This document shows positions 1-13,700 of a stretch of DNA of 64,000 bases, piece after piece. The stretch lies in the NCBI GenBank assembly GCA_036877525.1, contig JAZGTH010000008.1, positions 11,128,001 through 11,192,000 on the forward strand, given 5' to 3'. The position numbers were made by a program, and so were the translations under genes. Each line of letters opens with the position of its first letter. The stretch's first letter is position 1. The notes beneath the pieces are model-generated. The model saw only the letters and a list, made by a program, of their open reading frames with translations, had not been told where the DNA came from and searched no databases. Origin of the DNA: Chromobotia macracanthus (lineage: Eukaryota > Chordata > Actinopteri > Cypriniformes > Botiidae).

Positions 1-70
1 ACAGCAGGAGCTCAAGAACACATTTATGTCTTTGAGAACTGGACATTGTCTTTCTCCACAAATTTTAGGG

Positions 71-419
71 CAGGGGTTTTCAAACTGGGGTCTTGGACCC
101 CTAGGGGACACAGAAGACTCAATGGGGTCTCCAAAAAAAATCAGTGAAAATAACATACAAAAACTGGTAAAAGTCTAATAAATATTATTCCTGTTTCATT
201 TCTAAATGTTTATCTGTTCTGTTTTCTGCATACATGCTTTCCAGAATTGCTTATATTTGCTTTGCATCTTATTAGTGAGGTTTTCTCACTACAGTCCACT
301 TTGCTCACTGGGAGTAGTAAAGCAATTTTTTTACGGTTAGGTGTTTTAGAAAGGGGGTCCCTCACAAAAGGTTTATCATATTTGGGGGTCCTTTGCATCA
401 TAAAGATAGAAAACCCTTG
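71..419. mobile_element. hAT-like non-autonomous DNA transposon (decayed)
   Basis: The left end reads CAGGGGTTTTCAAACTGGGG. The right end, reverse-complemented, reads CAAGGGTTTTCTATC. These are imperfect terminal inverted repeats of the CAGGGG-T-CAAA class found in many vertebrate hAT elements. The 8-bp flanks TTTTAGGG and TTCTACTG agree at 5 of 8 positions and could be an eroded duplication. No transposase is encoded. Confidence 0.5.
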
Positions 420-1170
420 TTCTACTGCATTAGAACTTTCTTGTGGTAAACTCACACTTCACATGCTTGTGTTCCTATGCATTGTTCATATATGATGATG
501 ATAACATGGAGTATGGATTCATGTATTTGGCTGTGAAACTCTAAACACAATGTGACATTCAACAGTAACACAATGTTAATTATCACAACCACAGGAAGCT
601 GAACACGCTGATGGCACATTTTGATGTTATTTTTTTAATGCCCTCAGTTGCTCTCCACCCTGATTGGATGGGAGAGGGCCTGGCATTTTAGAGGCATGGG
701 TGACCTGTCCTTTAAATGGATGATCAATTCCCTAAGCATGTCTGACATTTGCTTATGCGCTGCTGTTTTCCACTTGCATGTAATTATAGACAATATTGCA
801 GAGGACAAAGCAAAGAGAGAGCAATGGGTTGAGCTTTGCCTAAATCATTTTATTGGAACAAACAAGTCAACGAACAAAGTTTTCTAAAAATTCAGTGTGT
901 TGAGGCTCAAAGGCAGAACTTTTAATATCTTCTCTTTATCTGTTTAGAATAATTATCTCTCATGCAAGCCAGTAATCAGAATCAGACCTGTGTCTTTTAA
1001 ACCTTTTTTGTCTTACAGTATGTACAGTATCCCACAGCTCCAGCAGCAAAGCTCTATTTTCATAAATCTGACCTGGAAACAGATCATGACATCATTAATT
1101 ATTATTTTATTATTAATAATATTATTTTATGTATTAAACCCTAGTATTTTTAACATTTCATAACATGTTC

Positions 1171-1293
1171 ATGCAAATTGCAGACAAAAGTCCAAAAGTG
1201 ACTTACAGTGCATTCTAGTACATGTGTTCCTTAGGAATCGAACCCACAGCCATTTACACTTTCAACACACTGTTCTAGTTAAGCTGCAGGAAC
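1171..1293 (-). mobile_element. Decayed tRNA-derived SINE
   Basis: The minus strand carries a degenerate head from GTTCCTGCAGCTTAACTAGAAC, with a B-box-like GGGTTCGATTCC, and then a tail resembling the copy at 10199-10360. A deletion has removed part of the tail core. It is clearly older than the other copy. Confidence 0.6.
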
Positions 1294-4200
1294 TCTATAT
1301 TATTTTTATGTAATGTTTATAGGGATGATATAATATTTAAAATTCGTAGGTTTAACAAAGAAAAATTTAAATCCTTTTCTGCCCTGCAACCTGTTACAGT
1401 AATTATAGATTTGGGCTGTTAATATTAAGGTTGTAAGTTTGATGAGCATGGCCCTGGCAGCCTCAGAGTGACTGTCCCCTTCATTAGCTTACTGTAAATC
1501 ACTTCGTACAAAACTGTCCGACAAATGACACAGTAACTAATGAGAATCTGCACTACCTTAAGGGGAGTGATAGCTACAATTACCTAAGGACACTTGACTT
1601 CATGGTTTATTAATGTCATAACCTGCGCACGGTGCATCTAATTGGCCTGTTGTCAGGCTCTGAGGGCTCAGCACTAAGCAGACAGGTCGATGCATGACCC
1701 AGGGCATGCTGCAGGATGTTTACCTTTGCTCCTGTGATTCCTGACACAAGACGCCACCAGGTGATTGGAGCTTCTGTTTTGAGACCATGACTCGGCTGCT
1801 TAATGCGAGACTCTTGTTGTTTGATGTTGATGCTGCGAGCCATATTTACGTGTCAAGATTTTTTGGATAATGTGGGTCTGAAAAAAGCAGACTTGATCTG
1901 GAGTGAGCATCCCCCATCCACCACTTCTGTCTTTTGTTGTACATGTAGTTTTTATTTTTTATCAAGGTGTGGTACTTTAGTCCAAAATCTGTTTAAACGT
2001 GTGTTCAAAATCCATCTATGTTACCTAAACACGCCACATTTGAAATTCTGAGTTGTAAGGAAAACATGTCTGAAATATATAGTGTTTTCCTGTGGCGATA
2101 CATCAAAGCTCAACACGGAGAATAGCTACTTTTCTTCTTTTGTCTTTTGTTCTTCTTCTTCTTATTTTTTTTAACACTCAACAGCCACGGTCTTTTTCAG
2201 AGCCTCTCTCATGTCTCATGCTTTTAGGTGCAGAATTTTTCTCAGTGTTGATAATGAGTCTGGTCTTGTGTGGAGAAGTCAAAAATGCCAACTTTTGCTT
2301 CTCTGAAGTCATATAAAGCAGTCACCATGATGAGAAAAGAAGAAACAAATAAAAAGAATAGGATACGAGAGTTAGGATACAAGAGTTAGGATACAAGAGA
2401 AACAGAACAAGGGATGAGTGGAGAGTCTTTCAGTGGGAACAGCTGAAGCTCTTGAATGTAATGATTAAGACCTCAGTCTCCTGTGGAGGGGACGATCAGG
2501 GCAGCAGCCCACAGGCCCTGTGCACTGTGGGTAAGGATAAGAAGAACCAATCCTGCAGTGTAATGGTCTGGTGCTGCTGACCGTGTCTGTTTCCTGCTGG
2601 CAATGTTTGTATTCTGACAAGAAGAATCAACAATTAGCACTTTTCCACCATCGGCCGAATGCTTCGGCTGTTTTTTTTCAGTGCAGTGCTACGAAATACA
2701 GATTAAAATACCTGCCGAAATAAGATCAGATGTCTACTCTGCGATTTTAAACAGCCTCATACGTTTCTCCTGTTGAGTTATTCTGTTAGTAGTTTTACTT
2801 AATTTTATGAACTTCTGTTTACTTCAACCAAATATTAGCGAATATAGTCCACTACTGAGAAACAATTATGTTACCTTGGCAACTGACAAATAGGGACCAG
2901 TAGTGTGTCACCACATCATCACAGGCGGTTCACCAGCATGGTTGAGCGCGGTTAGCTAACAGTGCTGGGAAATCTGGGTTGGTAACAGTTTATAATCATA
3001 CCATGCTGAACAGTGCTCACAACCGCTGAGCCTAATGGTAAAAAGCAGCTGTTGATTGCTAGTGAAATATATTTAACCAGTGTGGATTGTAGAACAGATA
3101 ATCAAAAGAAAAGCTGAATAATGTATTTATAAAGTGAGTAAGAGTCTTGTCTTCTGTCTGTGTATTCAGTTGTGTAACTGCAGCTAAATGCATGATGGTT
3201 GTTCTGCACATCGCTCACAGGTTGTGTTTGATCTGAGTGAGTCGTCCAGAGTTGGTCAGTGTCAGCATGTCTTTATAAAAACAACCGAGAGCTTTCTCTC
3301 TGCCTTTCCTCTCTATTTGACTCCAATTCCTCTTATCCTCTGTGTAGGTCCTGCTGGTTGTATGTTCAAAGCAGTCAACACTGTTTCCCTGAGGTCTTAA
3401 ATACATTTGAGCTTCTTTCCCCCATGTGTATTAAAACACCCTAGAAGATAGAGTTTATACCTCTGTGTCACACACACATAGACATACATACTCTAACCAC
3501 ACCACATTGTGCACTTACATTAACAGTTAATCCATGACACAACACATAACACAAGCACAGAGAGAAAAACTTCTGACCTCTCTAAATATGAAGAACTGAT
3601 GTCTCATCTTGTGATGTTCCGTCTTCATTTCATTCTCAGAGAGAAAAAGTCAAAGATATATCACACATAATCGTTTTCCTCATTAACACGCAGTGTCTGT
3701 GAGAACCTCGAACAACATCAGATTGGAAGGGTGGAAATGTTTAATGATTGTGTCATGCCTGAAAATAAACGCTCGCATATGTGTGTGTGAAATTATTTAC
3801 AGTTTTCAATGCCATTAGAAGGTGTGGGCTTCTTTTCTAGACTGTGTTAGTTGCATTAAATTTTGTTTATTTATCATAATTATCATTACGCATTATATTT
3901 CTTACATTACTAACATTAGTAAAACAACAACAGTGACTAACTTGATTTCATGATATTGAACTTTCATTTCAAATATACTTTCAAAGTATTGCTTTTTTGT
4001 GTAGTTTTTAATTTTACGTTTTCCTAACTAATTAAAAGTCATTTCGGGTTTGTCATGAATTAAACAAGCAGGAGATTTTTGGAATTTTGTTTGTTTATTA
4101 GCAGCTTGTAATCTCTCACTTGGCACGGAGCAGCTGAGGAGATGGCATGTCTATATGCAGTGTGATCTATAAACAGTAGCCTGTCGAACTAATAAGTTCA

Positions 4201-4430
4201 AGTTTTATTCATCTAAAAATGAAGTTTAAAGTTACACAGATTTTTGTATCTGTGTAATTTTATATAGGACGCATTCTCTAAAAGCATGGATTTATTATTT
4301 ACCTTTTAAAAAATAGTGATGAAATCTTATTGAAATTGCGCAGCTGAGTTTAACTCTTTAAAATGAGGCCACTTGTTTTAAGCCCTCTGTGATTATCTAG
4401 TATTATTCTGTCTTTGTTTCTCTCTGACAG

Positions 4431-4561
4431 GGCAGTTTAAGGAGCAGCAGTCAGATCTCTCCTCAGGAGTTTCTGAGTGAGTTGAAAGGCGGAGCCACTG
4501 ATGAGAGACTGTTCGCCTGTCTGGACTCACTCCGAGTGTCCCTCACCAGCAATCCAGTCAG
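4431..4561 (+). CDS. diaph3: diaph3 exon A: start of the DID/FH3 region
   Basis: 131 nt, beginning on a codon boundary and ending two bases into a serine codon. It encodes fragment residues 1-44, opening GSLRSSSQISPQEFLSEL and closing LRVSLTSNPVS. In the family this segment joins the GTPase-binding domain to the first armadillo repeat of the DID, and the LRVSLTSNPVSW helix is nearly invariant in vertebrate DIAPH2 and DIAPH3. ISPQEF with a following GG-TDERL block matches DIAPH3 as I recall it. The acceptor is TCTCTGACAG and the donor AG|GTAATG. The next exon lies 20.5 kb downstream, an unusually long gap for the window. Confidence 0.95.
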
Positions 4562-7500
4562 GTAATGTCCACATGCGACACAGACTTCCATCTCTGAGCT
4601 CTTTCACCCATTCTTCCAACTTTAGAAGCTAGCTTTATGCTGCTATAACTTAAATTCACTGAATACACACATTGCTCTCTAACCTGCCCACCTACTAGCT
4701 GTGACCTTTGACATTTGGCCGATGGTATGTACCTCAGCAGCATGCCCCGTGATCTGAGGTTGGAGCAGCGTTGCATGCTGGCATTCATTAATATGTATTA
4801 GCGATTGCCGTGCTGCCCCAGGTTCTCCCTCCCACCTCTTAATTGTTTGATGCCGGTCGTGATGAGCTCACCTGCTGTTCCCCCGCATTTGTACCGCAAA
4901 CATGACAGAGGGCTCTACAGGAGGCTGAAGTTGATAAACAATTTTTCAACAGTTTTTTTAAACCTTTACTTTTCTTGTGACCAGTTTTGAGCAGCGTTGC
5001 ATTTTTAAAATGCAGTTCACATAGAGTTTGGATGCTGCAGGCAATGGTTGGAGGCGTACAATGACAGGATAAAAAAAGGTTTGATTATTAGAGGAAATGC
5101 ATATTTTATTCGTGTGGTGTTGTGACTGTCAATGTCATTCTTTTGTCCTTGGCCATTTTTGTTTTCTTTCTTCAGTCTGTTATCTTGTTTTATTGTGTTT
5201 TATGTTTTTCACAGACTGGGTGTTTTATTGATCTTTTAGAGAACTGTCAGAATATATTTACGCCCGCTCATCTCCTATAAGTGACTAAACACAACATTCT
5301 CCCTGTGTTCATTTGTTTTAAATCTCTGCAGCTCCTAACAAGACATTGTCTTATCCTGCTGAGAAATTGACCTTAGGCGCACCTGGAGTGTCTTGCTCTA
5401 GCACCCATATTTCGTCCAGTGTCCTTGTCATCGGAAACATTTTCCTAATTCCGATCACAAAAACTTTAGCAGATAAGTGGGTTAGAGAGCCCAGTGTGTA
5501 CGTGCAGATAAAGTTATTACAGCCAGTTAAAGTTAATTTGACAGACCGCACCGAGCAGCGTGTCCAATTTCAAAGACTATGGACGCCAAAATAAACCTCA
5601 TTTCGGATGATGAAGGGGAGAGGGGGAATGAAGAAGGACCATGTTAGAGAAGAAGAGTCTGGGTTCAACTGTTTTCATCAGTACTGCTTTCTTTATTGGC
5701 ATAATTCATGAAATGTCATGATTTCTATTAACAGTCTGAATGACGTTCTGTCACAAGCAGCTGTTCGTTACGGCCGTGAATGTTGCAGGCAGAATGATTC
5801 ACAATCGGAGAGCAATGGCCGACCTTGCATGACTTAGTGTGGCCCGAACATTACTCACACCTGCTGCCTTATCATGTGTTCCTGCGCAAGGTTAAAAACT
5901 TCCCCAAACAATTCCATCTTTTTGTAATTCTTTCTTTGGCATTGTCTGGGTACAGTATGACAAGGCTTTTATTATTTTCTTTGGCTCCAGTGATGAAAGC
6001 CTGCACTGTCCTGAGTGTATAGGTCACGGATTCCTTGGTTTTTTTAAAACTTTTCAGTAAAAATGAAATTTGTTGGGGAAGTTTTTTAAAGCAAACACAA
6101 ATGACTCACTGAGAGTTTCACTGAGTGCTAATCACCTTGTGAAATGGATATGCAAAGATGTAGACATTTACAGCGATGTTCTGCTCATTAAGAGTAGATT
6201 AGCCTGTATCTCGGGTCGAGAGCACCTTGATGGGCTATTTCACAGTGGGGCGGGAATGCAGAGGGTAATTATTTAAATCAAAAACATGACTGATCCGTGT
6301 AGCCTCATTACCGTGATCTTCCATCTTCCATGAAGAAGTGAGAGAAAGAAAAGGCCACTGGTATTCCCTAATGTACATGGACATATGGTGTTTTATTATA
6401 ACTGGATTTCCCACAGGTGTCTCTTAGCAATTCCCTGTTGGATAGTCTGGACGTTGATTTACACATGCAGTCAAGGCTGATACTGGCCCACATGGAAAGT
6501 TATCCTATCATGTGTGTTAGCATCTTCTTTGTCTCTTTTCCATAATGGCTAATAAAATTGCTTCACAGTAGCTACTGCATGGAATTCTTCCCATTTTAAA
6601 TTTCTTGCAGTAAATAATATTGAGCTAATTAATTGAGTTATTGTTCACAGAAAGAAAAGATGCATGTCGCAGTCAGAGTCACAAACTTTGTATTAGTGCA
6701 TCCCTCGCAGTGAGTGCTCCATTGTTTGTGATTCACTTGAATCTCTCACTGCCTTAAATTACAAACCTGAAAATCAGACAGACATGATGGATAGGAGGCA
6801 GCTTCTCATCTCATCAATGTCAAATTGAGCATTTAACTTGTGCTCAGAGACATTGTACCTGCCACTGTTTGGTTTTGTTAGCTGATGTATGAGGTCCTTC
6901 ATGTCAAGGGAACGAGATGTTGTACTCTGGGGAATTCGCTGAAGGATAAAAACCTCACAATATTTGCTTGTTTTTAATTAATTCTATCATTGTTTGCTCC
7001 AAAGCGCAGCCCGATACCTGAGTTTCCTTTTAGTCATAGATTAAAGGCATCAATCATAGTGATTTCAACTGAACGGCGATGACATTTTGATAAATGTTCT
7101 TTGTGTATTACAAACTCGCTAAGTTGAGACAACCTCATCCTGATTGGCCATTCTAAGTTTAGTTCACATTTCAGTTCACACGCACGTTTTGTTGTCATGA
7201 GCTTGATACGCTTAGTTCTTCTGTGGCGGTTTGTGTGTGTTTTCTGTCTGTGTTTGTCGTTGGTAATGATAAGGATGATAAACAGTGTTGTGTGTTTGTG
7301 TGTGTGAAGCTGTGCGCTTGGCTGGTGTTTGATTTTCGCTGTCATTTTTTCTCTCCTGGTCTCTATACTATGGATGAGAAGAATGAGAGATGAGGAAGCA
7401 GCGTACAGGGCATGCACACCAAGGGTACGTAGGGGGTGTAATTTGCTCATGTGAGGCATCTGATTGGATGAGTGAGTAATGTTTCCATTACCTGCGTCTG

Positions 7501-10198
7501 CCATTGTGACTGACACTGACTTTCACCCCTCTTGTTTCCCTCCTTTGTGTCAGTTCAGAAGTTCATTCCCCCATCACATGAAATGTTGAACGTTAGTGAA
7601 AACACACCTGATCTGATTTAGCAAAGGCTAATCACGCACCATTGACTGTGACGGGTTAAATTATGAGTGTGATCACCAAAACGAGAGCAGGGCCATAGCA
7701 AATGGATGAGAATCTTTTACTTTGCTTTGTTTACTCTTGTCATAGGATAAGGGCATCATCTCGTTTCTCATACCATTTTGAAGATCAATCAGAAAACAAG
7801 CCTCTCTTAACTCACTATTGAGAAATTAAATTTTATCATAGGAGTCCATCACTCTAGCTCTTAGCTGTTTCAGAATACACTGAGCTGCTATAAATTTAAT
7901 CAGAACTACTATAATAATTTACAGTATTAACTGAAATATATGTATTTTTAATCAACATTTCTTCATACTTATCCACCATCAAACAAAAACAAAGAATAAA
8001 TTGTATGCAATGGATTCTGGGATTGCAATAACGGAACAGTCTGTTTGGAACAGTCTTACCTGATGTACCTGACTTCATATCTACTGTATGATGCCTTGTT
8101 GTCTATGTAGGCAGCCCACCCGTTTTTAAACAGAGCTATTGATGTCACATAAAACAGTAGCAGTGTCCTTACAATGATACTTCAGTGTTGAGCGACTAGT
8201 ACTTTTCATTCTTTCTTTGTTCTCTCCCTCTCTTTCTCTGTCTCTCACCCCTCTTGGTCATTTTCTTCTTTTTATCCCAGTGTCAAAACTCTGGACAGAT
8301 GTGTTCTTGTCCCGACATGTGTGGGGAGATGGAATATAAAGCATGTAATTTCCCTTGGGTCCAATAAAATGGGCTGCCAGTTCTCTCCGGGAACCTGGGA
8401 TGAAAAAAAATAAAATCCTGCACAAGTTATTTCAGAGCGAGACGTGTTTCTTTCTGTACTGGGCCACTCTTTGCTCTGCTCTTCATTTCCTTTCCCATCT
8501 GCCTATGCTTTCAGAAAGGCCCTTTAGTTGTTCTCTGTAACAGGTGAAGATCTGCAGAAAACTTCGATATGAGACAGGAGGGAATAGAAGACACTCATCA
8601 GACACTCAAAGACTGACAGTGAGGACAAATTTAGGAGGAGGAGGAACAGAATTTGAGCCAATCAAAAAAGGTGGTGGTCTGCCAGTGTATATGAGCATCA
8701 GCAAACACTTTACATTTGAGGGGGATAAAAATGCAATTCAATTTTTCATGTTAAAAAATTTAGATTTGCAAAAATCCTGTAAGTGAGAGAAAGTTTGCAA
8801 TAATGAAGGTTAATACTTTTAAGAAAGTGTTGTAAAGCAAATCTTTTGTCTGATGAATAGGGCCAGGAATGAGGAAACTATCAGAGGTATTCTACAGAAT
8901 AGATTTAAATATGGTGAATTATGGTAATTGGAGCTCAGACTACTAAACTTTCATTGGTAGCTGAAGACTTTCAAATTTTGAAGTATTTAATAAATGAATT
9001 TGTAAAAACGTTTTGACTAATGAGCATGTGAATTCTGTGTAAGTCTGCTGGGCTTTCTGTGGAGTTCTGCAGGTGCAGATTCTATGCATCCATCAATGAG
9101 TAAAACCAAATGATTTAGTGTGATAAAATTTAGTGCTCCTTTGAAATGTTGGATTTGCTGGGCTATTAATGGCTCTTTAAACCAATTTAGACTCATCAGA
9201 ATGTCAGGAAAATGGCCTTAAAATGTACATCCACATTCTTTGGTACAGTTAACATTTTGCTTGATTGTCTTTCTTTAGCTCCTCCTCTTTTTCTCTGTAT
9301 ATTTAGTTCTTGCCGGCCTCATCTGCTCCACGTTTGTGAAGAGAGCTAGTAATAGATAATGGTATTCATGTTAAGACTATATGTTTTTATTTACATCATA
9401 AGAGGTCGTAGTTTAAATATTGATTGAGTGATTGCCCGTCCCAGAGATTTCTGGGTCAGATTTAATAGGATTTAGGGGTTGAGTGATGACCGTTGCTTAA
9501 TGAAGTTTGCAGAGCACTTGACTGTAGGGAACTGGAACTGAATCTAATTTGCTTGTTATTTCTACTTGTTTGTGTATCAAAGATGACACAAATAGCCCAC
9601 ACAGAGCGTGTTTAACTCGTGAGAAAGGTGAGAGATTATTATTTACATGCAGAAAATGATCAGGATTCAAATGCTTATGACATAGACTGTTTTGTATTAC
9701 GTTCGTTCTCTGCACTTTTGCCCTTCTCTCTTCAAAACTGGGTTGCTTGCAGAACTACAGAGTGTTAAAGCAAATTCAGTGTAATGCGCTATGGCCTTAT
9801 TACACAGGCTTTTCCGCCTTTATGCTGTCAAAAACAATTTGTCTAATAGCCCGTTATGAAGCCTCACTTGGTTTTGTGCACAATGCTCTTCTTCATTTTT
9901 GTTCCTTCCTGTGTACAGTTTCTGAGTTCTGAATACAGAATCTACTGGTTAGAGCTCTAGCTGGAAACATGGGTTCTGTCTCCAGTGAGCATGTTTAGCT
10001 GTGCTGTTGCAGCTGAAGGCACTGTACTGCCTCAGTGAGTCTGCGCTTTGACTCAAGCTCTCATGTCTGGTTTTCCCTTAGAAACACACTGCCCATGTTT
10101 TTCCCTCCAGCATCAGCCCAGCGTTTGGCTGGTCATGCCCCATCAAACTGTCCTTCAGAAAGTAGAGACAGCACCATTGACTAGGCAGAGGTAAACCA

Positions 10199-10360
10199 TT
10201 ACATTACATTTATGCATTTGGCAGACGCTTTTATCCAAAGTGACTTACAGTACATTCAAGTTATACATTTTCTTGTTAGTACATGTGCTCCCTGGGAATT
10301 GAACCCACGACTTATTGCGCTGCTAACGCAATGCTCTACCAACTGAGCTACAGGAGCACT
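10199..10360 (-). mobile_element. tRNA-Ala-headed SINE with L2-type (UnaL2-like) tail
   Basis: On the minus strand the first 73 nt (10358-10286) fold as a tRNA. The acceptor arms are TGCTCCT and GGGAGCA, the A box is TAGCTCAGTTGG, the anticodon stem is TTGCG/CGCAA around loop TTAGCAG (AGC, alanine-like), and the B box is GGTTCAATTCC. After a short body comes the tail AAGTCACTTTGGATAAAAGC, GTCTGCCAAATGC and TGTAATGTAA. That stem-loop and repeat end resemble the 3' end of eel UnaL2, whose reverse transcriptase such SINEs borrow. It sits antisense to diaph3. Confidence 0.85.
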
Positions 10361-10529
10361 ATTACTTTAAACATTACATTACATACTTTTTACATCACTG
10401 AGGCCTCCAGTTGTGTTCATAATTTGATAAACTTCAGATAATTTTTCTGTTTATTTAAGCATTCAATAAGGCATTGATACTGGTACGGAAACCGAGTTGT
10501 GGAAGTGTTGAGGAAACCTGTTGGAAAAC

Positions 10530-10782
10530 TGGTGCATCCGGAAAGTATTCACAGTGCTTCACCTTTTCCACATTTTGTTATGTTACAGCCTTATTTCAAA
10601 ATAGGTTAAATTTATTATTTTCCTCAAAGTTTTACAAACAATACCCCATAATGACAACATGAAAGAAGTTTGTTTGAAATCTTTGCAAATTTATTAAAAA
10701 TAAAAACGAAACAAAATGAAAAGCTGTAACAACAAAATGTGGAAAAGGTGAAGTTCTGTCAATACTTTCCGAATGCACTGTA
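10530..10782. mobile_element. Tc1/mariner-like MITE, about 250 bp
   Basis: The left end (GTGCATCCGGAAAGTATTCA, then CTTCACCTTTTCCACATTTT) is matched in inverse at the right end, whose reverse complement begins ACAGTGCATTCGGAAAGTAT, then CTTCACCTTTTCCACATTTT. The inverted repeats are about 60 bp. A TA follows the right end, as expected for Tc1-type insertion. There is no coding capacity. Elements with this GGAAAGTATTCACAG end are very common in cyprinid genomes as I recall. Confidence 0.75.
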
Positions 10783-13700
10783 TATTTTGTTTGGCTGTTT
10801 TGCGGGGTGCTGCTGTTGGCTCAGAATTACATGCTTCACTTTAAATATTAATATGTTTAAATATTAATAAATAAATATAGATCTGAGTAGGCATTTTCTT
10901 GAAACGCATTCTCGTAAAAATATTCTGTTTTTACATTGTGAAAATGCTTAATTCAGTTGTCTTACTGTCAAGCTGTTTTCTGATATCAAGACAGCCTTTT
11001 CTTTGTTTCACTAAAGTATGTTTGTATGGGCTGTTCATTTTTCTTCAGGTTATCAGTTGTTTCTTTCTATTCTCTCCATTTTCTCGCCCCTCGCGACCCA
11101 TTTCTGCTTGTGAATGCAGATCCCACACCTCCTCCTCTTAGGGGTCAGCCAATCTCTCACTCCTGATTTGGGCTAGCAGCTTCTGTTTTGACTTGTGTGC
11201 AGTTTTTTGCATCTATTATCAGGTTTTTCCTTTTCTCTCTCTGTCTCACCCCTGCTCTCACACTTTCTCTTGTTGCGTGAATTGCCCAAAGTAATTCCCA
11301 CTTCTCTGGAAGGAAGACTTGCACCCTCAGCCCTTGACTGCCCCTCTCTGAAAAACTTGGACAAACTTGTGCATGTGTACACGCCACCTTCCACCCCTGC
11401 CCTCGTACTTTCTCCTGCTGAGCTGAGGCGTTTGTATAGGGCGCCTAATTGTATTAAATGAAGGTGATAAATGGTGCTGACAAACAGGTGGAAATTGGTT
11501 TTAGATGTTGTATTAAAACTGACCTTCAGGTTTAAGGCTTTAGATTTGTTATTTTGTCAGACACACAATAGCGAGTGACTCTGTGAGCCAAGTGGAGAAG
11601 TTCTGAGCTTTGGCTTCGTGACACACCAAGTGTACGGCCAATAAAACCGCCTCATTTGGACACTGAAGGGAATCTTGCATCTCTGCCATCATATCTCTGT
11701 ATTCCACTAATTATTCAGCTGACAATTCCTTCCTGTTCATTAATGATGATGAGGGCTCAGTTCCATCTCTTTCGCAAAAGCTCTTGGCCCATTTCCGTGT
11801 GTCTTTGGTGCTTGAATCCAAATACTTTGTGTTGTAGTTTAAAGTCTATATCAAGCAGTGAAAATGACTTCTTCCACATTAATTGTTTGTTTTGTACAAG
11901 TTTGATATTTGTTGGTGAGATCAGAAGCAGAAAGATTATTAAACAGAAATGATTAATGATCTTAATGAAATGGACCGGTTGTATAGACGTGAGAAGATGA
12001 GAGTCAGATAATCCTAGACAAATGATTATGAAGTCCGGTCAAAATGAGCAAAAACTGAATTCTGGCTTGTATTTAGATGTGAGGATCGGAGCTGTTAAGA
12101 TTATGCTGTTTGCACGGGCCGGAGAGAAATCTAGAGACAGTTAGAAAGCGAGTGAGTCCGCCCTGCTGAACTGTTTAAAGTCTTCAAAGTTTGCTTTGAG
12201 AGTGTAGGAGGAAGAGAGGGCAGGGCAGAGCATGAGACAGGTGAGCGTGCTGACATTTCCTAGCATGCTGTAGCATCACCCAGTGCTTTCATGTGTGCAT
12301 AAATAAGTATTTATGAGCGTGTCTGTATGACTTGCTCTGTCTCTATATGGTGACCTGCTGAGTGTGCGTGGATCTGTTGCAAACAAATGATGCTGCACCT
12401 TTTCTCAGAACTAGCCTTTCCCTTGCCTATTTGGTGTGTTTTTTGTGAAACTGTTACCAGGATCATTTTAGGGGATTTAGTGGTTCTCCTCGAGTTGTCC
12501 TAGTAGAGTAACACAAATGTTGTTGGATCTTACTATCGGATCGGTTTCATTAAGTTTGACAACCAGAAATTGTTCAAAAACATTTGTCTGCTACAACAGA
12601 TGTTATTTGCAATATATAAATAAAATGATATACAAAAGTCATTTATATATGTTTTGGGTCTGCCGTATGCATACAAGTGTGTTGGTCTAGATGACTCTGT
12701 ATGGTTCTTCAGGTCTCCTCCGCAAACACTTTTACTGCTCTAAACATTTTTCGGTGTTTTTCCGTGTTTCTAAACCACAGGCACGGCTCTTTGCTCTTCT
12801 TAGCCTTGGGGCAGGCATGTAGGTGTGAGTGTGTGTTTGTGTATGAGGGTGCATATATCAACCCCTCGTCTTCCTCTTTTCTCCCTTCTGTGTATAATGC
12901 AAAAAAGAAACAGCACAGACCACGTACAGAGTACAATGCAGTTGATTTTATGGTTTGTGCACAGGTCACTTACAACATTCTCACAGGTGACTGTACAGCA
13001 TCTGAATCATGGCACATATTTCACAGGGGTGGTAAACAATTAATATCGATAATGTTTCATTCATTCATTTCAACACAGAGACCTTTGCGCTTACTGTAAA
13101 TAGCCATTTCATCATTCCGGTGAGCTTTACGGCTCATCTGATTTGGTGTGGGTGCACTGACTCCTGATCAGTCTTATTAAAACTGATGGAATTTTTAATC
13201 AGTGTATTAAAGTTACATTTTGAATCGACTGTCACACCAAGGTCGGTAATATTTCAGAATCACTTCGTTATTTAGATTCCAACAATTTGGTTGATCTCAA
13301 CACACCTCATGTTTTATTGACGAGAGGCCGTCATTCAGAGACGGCGCTATTGATCGATCCAAACTTAAATTACCGCCCCAAGTTTAACCGATTAAGGCAG
13401 CTTCACGTTTGTGTCTTCTAGCCTCAACTCACCAGGGAATTTTTCTTTGAATTTTTTCTCCTCTCTTGCTTTAGTGGAATGACCGTTCATGCTGCTTCGT
13501 GCCATGCTGAATAAATTCAACAACTAATTAGTTTTCATTTTTCACCAATTAATTTACCCCAGCTAGTTTTGCTTAGAAACTGCTGGCAAGTTCATCTTTA
13601 ACTTGTCTTTTAAAAAACGATTTTCAGGGCTGCACCAAGGAGATTCTTTCATGTTGTATAGTGCAGCTGCTCAGACAAAGCACAACTCATTACTTAGTCA

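Larger units (their letters stand above)
1..4430 (+). other. Upstream intron of diaph3 (3' part)
   Basis: No exon could be read here. The preceding diaph3 exon should encode the segment ending in a KEMVMQY-like motif, and I found no match to it. The interval holds a hAT-like non-autonomous element at 71-419 and a decayed tRNA-type SINE at 1171-1293. It ends in a good pyrimidine tract and CAG acceptor at 4421-4430. Its open frames are under 83 codons and show no recognisable homology. Calling it intron is inferred from the acceptor at its end. Confidence 0.75.

Noticed and set aside
7034..7516. 160-codon open frame on the minus strand, the longest in the window
   Set aside because: It is low-complexity and basic, comes from GT-rich intron sequence, and has no domain, splice partner or homology I recognise.
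9950..10000. Possible second tRNA-derived SINE head (GGTTAGAGCTC and GGGTTCTGTCTCC)
   Set aside because: The B box is poor, no tail follows, and the stems do not pair well enough to support a call.
10286..10358. A functional tRNA-Ala gene on the minus strand
   Set aside because: The cloverleaf is continuous with an L2-type tail and has a decayed relative at 1171-1293, so it is a SINE head and not a stand-alone tRNA gene.
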